Shown: piece after piece, positions 42,198 to 47,324 of the stretch
Layout of the letters: each line of letters begins with the position of its first letter
Position numbering within the stretch: position 1 is the stretch's first letter
From: an uncultured Allobosea sp.
GTDB lineage: Bacteria > Pseudomonadota > Alphaproteobacteria > Rhizobiales > Beijerinckiaceae
Assembly: GCF_945957345.1 (NCBI RefSeq)
Contig: NZ_CAMFKW010000043.1
Span: 1 to 47,324 of the forward strand
Reading direction: 5' to 3'
Length of the DNA stretch: 47,324 bases
Position numbers and translations under genes: made by a program
Notes under the pieces: generated by a model
Seen by the model: only the letters and a program-made list of their open reading frames with translations
The model's database searches: none
Told to the model about the DNA's origin: nothing

Positions 42198-42344
42198 ATG
42201 ATGAGGTTGGCCGTCATCGGCCTGGCGATTGCATTGGCCGGCTTTGCCGCGCTGGTGGCGGTCGGCCTCCTCACCGACTTCGCGACCGTGCCGTGTCAGG
42301 ACGGGGTGTGGGATGCGGCCAAGCAACGTTGCATCCCCACCTGA
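42198..42344 (+). CDS. small membrane protein with paired cysteines
   Basis: 48 residues: a single hydrophobic N-terminal helix (LAVIGLAIALAGFAALVAVG) and a short tail CQDGVWDAAKQRC with two cysteines 12 residues apart, which could form a disulfide outside the membrane. ATG at 42198 or 42201, with GAGAGACAG upstream. No family recognised. It sits 76 bases after the TctC-type gene and converges with recX. Confidence 0.55.
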   Translation: MMRLAVIGLAIALAGFAALVAVGLLTDFATVPCQDGVWDAAKQRCIPT

Positions 42345-42364
42345 CGGGCGCGGTTGCCACGCCA

Positions 42365-42940
42365 TCAGGCCAGCGCGTCGCCGTCCGAATCCTCGTCTCC
42401 TGCACCATCGACGACGGCACGGACGATCGCGATCGAGAAGCCGGCGCGCGCCAATGCTGCGAGGTCTTTCTGGCGGCTCGCAGCCCGGTCACCACGCGAC
42501 CACGGACCGAGCCGCTTGCGCCGTGCGGCTTTTCGGGCTGCGATCAACTCCTCTTCGTCACCGACGCTGCTGGCCCGTTCCGCAAGCTCCCGTTTCACCC
42601 CCTTCGCGGTGAGCGTGGCGGCAACGGCCCGCGCCGAACGGCCGCGGCGACGCAGCGTTGCAGCTCGCGCCTGGGCGAATCGCTGATCGTCGACGAGCCC
42701 GGAAGAAACACAACGCGCCACGACATCGTCGAGTGCGGTCGCGTGCAGAGCCGGGTCCTCTCCGTGGTAGCGGCAGCTCAGGGAGATCTTGCGCGCCAGC
42801 ACGCGGCGCAACTGCGCGGCCGGCGCGGAATAGCGTTCGAGATAGTGCATCGCAGCGCGCTGAAGATAGTCGGGCGTGATCCGCCGTGGCGCTCGGGTAG
42901 GGCGTGCGCCCTGCCCCCGCCTATCGCCTTTCTCTAACAT
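42365..42940 (-). CDS. recX: RecX-family regulator of RecA
   Basis: 191-residue cytosolic protein with the three-helix repeat organisation of RecX: PDYLQRAAMHYLERYSAPAA, VARCVSSGLVDDQRFAQARA and ATLTAKGVKRELAERA. RecX binds RecA filaments and restrains recombination and SOS activity. The C-terminus has the alphaproteobacterial basic and acidic extension. The start lies one base after the arfB stop, so they are co-transcribed and perhaps translationally coupled. recA itself is not in the window. Confidence 0.85.
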   Translation of the reverse strand: MLEKGDRRGQGARPTRAPRRITPDYLQRAAMHYLERYSAPAAQLRRVLARKISLSCRYHGEDPALHATALDDVVARCVSSGLVDDQRFAQARAATLRRRGRSARAVAATLTAKGVKRELAERASSVGDEEELIAARKAARRKRLGPWSRGDRAASRQKDLAALARAGFSIAIVRAVVDGAGDEDSDGDALA

Positions 42941-42941
42941 G

Positions 42942-43361
42942 CTAGTCCGATATCGGCTTCTGCCGGCCGGCCTTGACGCCGGAGCGCTTTTCCTTGGACG
43001 CGAGCCGGCGCTCCTTCGAGGCCTTTGTCGGCCTGGTCGCGCGCCGGACCTGCGGGCGCACGGCCGCCGCCCGGATCAGTTCCAGCAGGCGCTCCACCGC
43101 CTCCTCGCGATTGCGCTTCTGGCTGCGATGCGTCTGGGCGACGATGACGATCACGCCGTCCTGCGTCAGCTTGCTGCCGGCAAGCTTCATCAGGCGGATC
43201 GCGACATCGTTCGGCAGCGAGGGCGAGCGGCGCACGTCGAAGCGGATCTGAACCGCGCTCGACACCTTGTTGACGTGCTGGCCGCCCGGACCGGAGGCGC
43301 GCACGAAGCTTTCCTCGATTTCGCTCTCGTCGATCGCGATGGACGGGGTGGCTTGAATCAT
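42942..43361 (-). CDS. arfB: alternative ribosome-rescue factor / peptidyl-tRNA hydrolase ArfB
   Basis: 139 residues with the catalytic GGQ motif in RASGPGGQHVNKVSSAVQIR near the N-terminus and a basic C-terminal tail (KASKERRLASKEKRSGVKAG) that in this family enters the mRNA channel of stalled ribosomes. It hydrolyses the peptidyl-tRNA ester on non-stop complexes. The length matches E. coli YaeJ (140). Upstream of recX and divergent from mazG. Confidence 0.92.
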   Translation of the reverse strand: MIQATPSIAIDESEIEESFVRASGPGGQHVNKVSSAVQIRFDVRRSPSLPNDVAIRLMKLAGSKLTQDGVIVIVAQTHRSQKRNREEAVERLLELIRAAAVRPQVRRATRPTKASKERRLASKEKRSGVKAGRQKPISD

Positions 43362-43460
43362 GGGAGGAGGATTATCAAAATTTTGCGCATTGCCTCAGCG
43401 AAAAACCGGTTCCCGCCTTTTCGCGCAATGCTCCGCCCGCATTCATGGAGACATGCAGCG

Positions 43461-44297
43461 TTGAAGCCTTCTCGCGAGATTGACGGCCTGATCGCGATCA
43501 TGGCTGCACTGCGCACGCCGGGAACCGGTTGCCCCTGGGACCTGGAGCAGGATTTTGCTTCGGTCGCACCTTACACCGTGGAAGAGGCCTATGAGGTTGC
43601 CGACGCCATCGCGCGTGGCGACAAGCTCGACCTCAAGGACGAACTCGGCGACCTCCTGCTACAGGTCGTGTTCCACGCCCGTATGGCCGAGGAGGAAGGC
43701 TCCTTTGCCTTTCCCGACGTGGTCGAGGCGATCACCAGCAAATTGATCCGTCGGCACCCGCATGTCTTCGGCGATGCGCGCGATCTTTCGCCCGCCGAGG
43801 TGAAGGTGCTCTGGCATCGGATCAAGGCGCAGGAGAAGGCCGCCAAGATGGCCGCACGCGAGGCGGCTGGCTTGCCGCCGCAGGCGGAGGAGCGCGGCGT
43901 GCTCGCTGGCGTGCCGCACACCTTGCCGGCGCTGACCCGCGCCTGGAAATTGCAGGCCCGCGCCTCCACCGTCGGCTTCGACTGGAACGATGCCCGGCTC
44001 GTGCTCGACAAGATCCGCGAGGAGACGGCCGAGATCGACGAGGCTCTCGCCGGCGGCGACAAGGCCGCGATCCATGAGGAGATCGGCGACCTGCTCTTCG
44101 TCGTCGCCAATCTCGCCCGCCACGCCGATGCCGACCCGGAAGGCTGCCTCGCCGCCGCCAACGCCAAGTTCGAGCGTCGCTTCAAGGCGATCGAGACGGC
44201 GCTGGAAGCGGAGGGACGGACCGCGAAGGATGCCAGCCTCGACGAGATGGAAGCGCTCTGGCAGGCGGTGAAGAAGCGGGAGAAGTCCGCGGGCTAG
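43461..44297 (+). CDS. mazG: nucleoside triphosphate pyrophosphohydrolase MazG
   Basis: 278-residue two-domain MazG. Each half has an EExxE/ExxD metal and NTP site: VEEAYEVADAI with DELGDLLLQVVFHAR in the first, and EETAEIDEAL with EEIGDLLFVVANLARHA in the second. GCPWDLEQDF near the N-terminus is diagnostic. TTG at 43461, with GGAG ten bases upstream, gives the expected N-terminus; an ATG at 43428 lacks a ribosome site. It hydrolyses NTPs to NMPs and pyrophosphate and is linked to (p)ppGpp levels and house-cleaning. Convergent with hflX. Confidence 0.92.
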   Translation: MKPSREIDGLIAIMAALRTPGTGCPWDLEQDFASVAPYTVEEAYEVADAIARGDKLDLKDELGDLLLQVVFHARMAEEEGSFAFPDVVEAITSKLIRRHPHVFGDARDLSPAEVKVLWHRIKAQEKAAKMAAREAAGLPPQAEERGVLAGVPHTLPALTRAWKLQARASTVGFDWNDARLVLDKIREETAEIDEALAGGDKAAIHEEIGDLLFVVANLARHADADPEGCLAAANAKFERRFKAIETALEAEGRTAKDASLDEMEALWQAVKKREKSAG

Positions 44298-44300
44298 CAA

Positions 44301-44321
44301 CGGCAGGGCTTATCCCTGCCG
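44301..44321. terminator. shared hairpin between mazG and hflX
   Basis: CGGCAGGG (44301-44308) pairs with CCCTGCCG (44314-44321) around five bases, placed at the convergence of the two genes and overlapping the last codons of hflX. Probably ends both transcripts. Confidence 0.55.
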
Positions 44322-45710
44322 CTCGGCCTCCGGAAATCGGGCCGTGAACGCCCCTTCCCGCTCCAGCGGCAGGCGAACGACGAGATTCAGCCCGCCATCC
44401 TCGCCATCGCGGCGTTCGAGGATTTCGCCATTGGCATGCAGCCAGGCCAGCGACTTGCCGTCTCCCGGAGCGAGCTCCAGCGCATAGACCGGGCGGCTCG
44501 ACGCGATCCGGGTCTCGATCGCGCGTGTCAGGCGTTCGATGCCTTCCCCGGTCAGCGCCGAGACCAGAACCGGGCGCGATCCATCCGGCCTGAGCGTCGC
44601 GATGCCAAGCTGGCGCTCGCGCTCTGCGGGGTCGAGCAGGTCGGCCTTGTTCCAGAGCTCGATGACGCGCTGGCCATCGTCCGGATTAATGCCGAGATCA
44701 CGCAGGATCGCCTGTACGTCGGCGGCCTGCGCCTGCGTATCCTCATGCGCGACGTCGCGGACATGCAGCAGCACATCGGCCTCGATCGCGTCCTCCAGCG
44801 TGGCGCGGAAGGCGGCGACGAGTTGCGTCGGCAGGTCGGAAATGAAGCCGACCGTGTCGGAGAGCATGATCCGTGCCCCATGCGGCAGCTTGATCGCGCG
44901 AGCGGTGGGATCGAGCGTGGCGAAGAGCATGTCCTGCGCGAGCACCTCGGCCGAGGTCAGCCGGTTGAAGAGCGTCGACTTGCCGGCATTGGTGTAGCCG
45001 ACCAGCGCAACGATCGGATAAGGCACGCGTTTCCGGCTGGCGCGATGCAGCGAGCGCGTTCTCTTCACGCTCTCCAGGTCGCGCTCGATCTTGGTCATCC
45101 GCTCCTGGATGATGCGCCGGTCGGCCTCGATCTGGGTTTCGCCGGGGCCTCCGAGGAAGCCGAAGCCGCCGCGCTGGCGCTCAAGGTGGGTCCAGGACCG
45201 CACCAGCCGGCTCTTCTGGTAGTTCAGATGCGCGAGCTCGACCTGGAGCGCGCCTTCTTTGGTACGCGCCCGCCGGCCAAAGATTTCGAGGATCAGCCCG
45301 GTGCGGTCGATGACCTTGCAGCCGAAGGCCTTTTCGAGATTGCGTTGCTGGACCGGCGACAGGGCGCAGTCCATCACGACGAGCCCGATCTCTTCGAGCT
45401 TGATGCGCTCGGCGAGCTCCTCGACCTTGCCCTTGCCGAGATAGGTAGCCGGCCGCAATGCGGTCAGCAGTACCTGCACGGGCTCGACGACGGTCAGGTC
45501 GATCGCAGCGGCGAGGCCGACAGCTTCGTCCAGCCGCGCCGCGAAGGAGCGTTGATTGGCATCGACTGCGACGCCGCGCTTCTGCAGATAGGGTCCCACG
45601 ACGAAGGCGCGCGTATTCGCCGCGATGTCGCGTTCGATCTCATCGAGCGGCTTCGCGCCTGTGACGCGCGTGGCCGCCCGATCGTTGTCGTCCTTGTGGC
45701 TTGCAGCCAA
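44310..45710 (-). CDS. hflX: GTPase HflX
   Basis: 466-residue ribosome-associated GTPase. The N-terminal HflX domain (about 25-195) contains [18 protein letters not shown] and [20 protein letters not shown]; the glycine-rich [19 protein letters not shown] linker is diagnostic. The G domain has G1 [11 protein letters not shown]3 DTVGF and G4 NKAD. HflX splits stalled or stress-arrested 70S ribosomes. The TTG at 45710, one base from the hfq stop, is the most plausible start and implies translational coupling; no ATG gives a family-like N-terminus. Confidence 0.93.
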   Translation of the reverse strand: MAASHKDDNDRAATRVTGAKPLDEIERDIAANTRAFVVGPYLQKRGVAVDANQRSFAARLDEAVGLAAAIDLTVVEPVQVLLTALRPATYLGKGKVEELAERIKLEEIGLVVMDCALSPVQQRNLEKAFGCKVIDRTGLILEIFGRRARTKEGALQVELAHLNYQKSRLVRSWTHLERQRGGFGFLGGPGETQIEADRRIIQERMTKIERDLESVKRTRSLHRASRKRVPYPIVALVGYTNAGKSTLFNRLTSAEVLAQDMLFATLDPTARAIKLPHGARIMLSDTVGFISDLPTQLVAAFRATLEDAIEADVLLHVRDVAHEDTQAQAADVQAILRDLGINPDDGQRVIELWNKADLLDPAERERQLGIATLRPDGSRPVLVSALTGEGIERLTRAIETRIASSRPVYALELAPGDGKSLAWLHANGEILERRDGEDGGLNLVVRLPLEREGAFTARFPEAERQG

Positions 45711-45711
45711 A

Positions 45712-45960
45712 TCAGTTCTTGTCCGTTTCCTCGGGCTCGAACAGCTGCACCGGATGGCCGGGCATGATGGTCGAGATCGCGTGCTTGTAGACGAGCTGCG
45801 AGTGACCGTCACGGCGCAGCAGCACGCAGAAATTGTCGAACCAGGTGACGACGCCCTGCAGCTTGACGCCGTTGACGAGGAAGATCGTCAGCGGGATCTT
45901 CTGCTTGCGCACATGGTTGAGGAAAGTGTCCTGGAGATTCTGTGCCCGCTCGGCGGCCAT
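45712..45960 (-). CDS. hfq: RNA chaperone Hfq
   Basis: 82-residue Sm-like protein. Sm1 is [20 protein letters not shown] with [10 protein letters not shown], and Sm2 is [12 protein letters not shown]; the short C-terminal tail is typical of alphaproteobacteria. It forms a hexamer that pairs small RNAs with mRNAs. The order ntrX-hfq-hflX is conserved in Hyphomicrobiales. The 270 bases upstream probably carry its own promoter. Confidence 0.97.
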   Translation of the reverse strand: MAAERAQNLQDTFLNHVRKQKIPLTIFLVNGVKLQGVVTWFDNFCVLLRRDGHSQLVYKHAISTIMPGHPVQLFEPEETDKN

Positions 45961-46188
45961 GGGTAGTCCCTGTTGTTGGGATCGCCGATCGGATTAAAAT
46001 CCAGCGATCCAATTCGTTCCGTTTCAGGCCGGCGGCGCATTCCACCAGCGTCGGAACACCGATGTTCCATTAGATCGTCGTCTTCGCCCGCAGCGCAAGT
46101 GCAGCAATGCCGACTTTAGATGCATGCCGCCTGCGTCATGTGCAAACGGTCATGCATGGCGCGCCTGACAGCCTCTCATCACCTCCCT

Positions 46189-46208
46189 TTTCGACGTTTC
46201 CGTCGAAA
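46189..46208. other. small hairpin between ntrX and hfq
   Basis: TTTCGACG (46189-46196) and CGTCGAAA (46201-46208) with a TTTC loop. It lies 23 bases downstream of the ntrX stop. It could be the ntrX 3' end, though no T-run follows on the minus strand. Confidence 0.35.
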
Positions 46209-46230
46209 GCCGAGGCGATCGCTTTTCATA

Positions 46231-47324
46231 CTAGCCGACGCCGAGAGACTTCAGTTTCCGGTGCAGCGCCGAGCGTTCCATGCCGATGAACTCGGCCGTG
46301 CGCGAGATGTTGCCGGAGAAGCGCGCGATCTGCGCGATCAGGTATTCGCGCTCGAATATCTCGCGCGCGTCGCGCAGCGGCAGGCTCATCAGGCGCTCTC
46401 CGCCGGAGCCCGACGGCGTCGTCGGCACCATCGCGCCGACCTCGGCCGGCAGCATCTCGATCGTGACCTCGGCGGTAGGGTCGCCCTTGGTCAGGATCAT
46501 CAGCCGTTCGACATTGTTGCGCAGCTCGCGGATGTTGCCTGGCCATTCATGCGATTGCAGCACGGCCATGGCGTCGCTGCCGATCTGTCGCTTGGGCAGG
46601 CCGCTTGCGACCGAGATCTGCTCCATGAAGAACTCGATCAATTCCGGCACGTCCTCGCGCCGCTCCGATAGCGGCGGCACCTTGATCGGCACGACGCTGA
46701 GGCGGTGATAGAGATCCTCGCGGAAATGCCCGTCGGCGATGAGCTGCGCGAGATCCCGGCTCGACGAGGAGATGACGCGGACATCGACATGCACCCGCGT
46801 CGCGCCGCCGACACGCTGGAAATTCTGGTCGACCAGCACGCGCAGGATGCGGTTCTGCGTCTCGCGCGGCATGTCGCCGATCTCGTCGATATAGAGCGAG
46901 CCGCCATGGGCCTCTTCAAGCGCGCCGATCCGGCGCGAACGCCCGTCGCCGCCTTCGACGCCGAACAGTTCCTCTTCCATCGTCTCCGGCGTGATCGTCG
47001 CTGCGTTGATGACGACGAAGGGCCCGCTGGAGCGGGTCGAGGCGCCATGCAGCGTGCGCGCCGCCAGCTCCTTGCCACAGCCAGGCTCGCCGGTGATCAG
47101 CACGCGCGCGTTGGTCGGCGCGACGCGCTCGATCGTCTGGCGAAGCTGGTTGACGATGGTGGTGCGGCCAACGATGCGATCGGCCTGGACGGAGCGGGTC
47201 TTGAGCTCGCGAACCTCGCGGCGCAAGCGCGACGCTTCCAGCGCGCGCTCTGCGACCAGCACCAGCCGGTCGGCCTTGAACGGCTTCTCGATGAAGTCGT
47301 AGGCGCCGCTCTTGATCGCCGAGA
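46231..47324 (-). CDS. ntrX: response regulator NtrX (5' end outside the window)
   Basis: The C-terminal 363 or so codons of an NtrC-family regulator; the receiver domain is cut after the visible AIKSGAYDFIEKPFKADRL, which contains its conserved Lys. The AAA+ domain has Walker A GEPGCGKE, Walker B SLYIDEIGDM and the sensor region EWPGNIRELRNNVERLM. The Fis-type helix-turn-helix at the end is RFSGNISRTAEFIGMERSAL. The loop that normally holds GAFTGA after ELFG reads GVEGGDGRSRRIGALEEAHG, so the sigma-54 contact motif is missing, as reported for several alphaproteobacterial NtrX proteins. It pairs with the sensor kinase NtrY, expected beyond the right edge. Confidence 0.93.
   Translation of the reverse strand, partial: SAIKSGAYDFIEKPFKADRLVLVAERALEASRLRREVRELKTRSVQADRIVGRTTIVNQLRQTIERVAPTNARVLITGEPGCGKELAARTLHGASTRSSGPFVVINAATITPETMEEELFGVEGGDGRSRRIGALEEAHGGSLYIDEIGDMPRETQNRILRVLVDQNFQRVGGATRVHVDVRVISSSSRDLAQLIADGHFREDLYHRLSVVPIKVPPLSERREDVPELIEFFMEQISVASGLPKRQIGSDAMAVLQSHEWPGNIRELRNNVERLMILTKGDPTAEVTIEMLPAEVGAMVPTTPSGSGGERLMSLPLRDAREIFEREYLIAQIARFSGNISRTAEFIGMERSALHRKLKSLGVG

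Noticed and set aside
44436..45767. 443-codon open frame antisense to hflX
   Set aside because: No domain or start signal; the opposite strand encodes HflX with all GTPase motifs.
1..47324. tRNA, rRNA, CRISPR arrays, insertion sequences, integrases
   Set aside because: Gaps were read on both strands; no cloverleaf, regular repeat-spacer series, transposase or terminal inverted repeats were found.

Overview
The window is a high-GC stretch with dense genes and short gaps. It looks chromosomal and alphaproteobacterial, most likely Hyphomicrobiales (Rhizobiales). The right end has the order ntrX-hfq-hflX facing mazG, typical of that order. The left end has an AapJ-type amino-acid binding protein, many Dpp/Bug-type binding proteins and an Irr-box-like site, all common in Bosea/Rhizobium-like genomes. 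The genus is inference. No tRNA, rRNA, IS element, integrase or CRISPR array was seen.

Region 1 (1-12.7 kb) looks like amine/amino-acid uptake and catabolism. It holds an aldehyde dehydrogenase tail, an AapJ-like binding protein, a PuuB/DadA-type FAD oxidase with a HAD hydrolase, a GNAT acetyltransferase, a class III aminotransferase, a second HAD protein, a complete Dpp-type ABC importer with a fused double ATPase, and a convergent Lrp/AsnC regulator. Oxidase + omega-aminotransferase + aldehyde dehydrogenase fits polyamine or related amine breakdown (inference).

Region 2 (12.7-29.1 kb) is a second catabolic block rich in flavoenzymes. It has a DadA-like oxidase, a three-gene polar amino-acid ABC importer, another DadA-like oxidase, a LysR regulator, and a minus-strand set of HcnB/OoxA-like FAD protein, small [2Fe-2S] protein, HyuB and HyuA. 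Divergent from these is a third DadA-like oxidase. Then come an old-yellow-enzyme/trimethylamine-dehydrogenase-like protein with an atypical Fe-S motif and a divergent LysR regulator. Together they suggest oxidation or demethylation of cyclic or N-methylated amino compounds plus ATP-dependent ring-amide opening.

Region 3 (29.1-32.1 kb) is an iron-siderophore/heme/cobalamin-class ABC importer behind a candidate Irr iron-control element.

Region 4 (32.1-39.1 kb) is accessory. A 730-base gap with two degenerate repeats is followed by three minus-strand genes: a secreted protein, a zinc-ribbon membrane protein and a periplasmic caspase-like protease fused to a rhodanese-like domain. A LuxR-type regulator with altered ligand-pocket residues is divergent from them, followed by an MFS transporter and a small membrane protein. 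The caspase-rhodanese locus is the best candidate for an undescribed system.

Region 5 (39.1-42.3 kb) has two solitary binding-protein genes (family 5 and Bug/TctC) and a tiny membrane protein. Region 6 (42.4-47.3 kb) is housekeeping: recX, arfB, mazG, hflX, hfq and the 3' part of ntrX.
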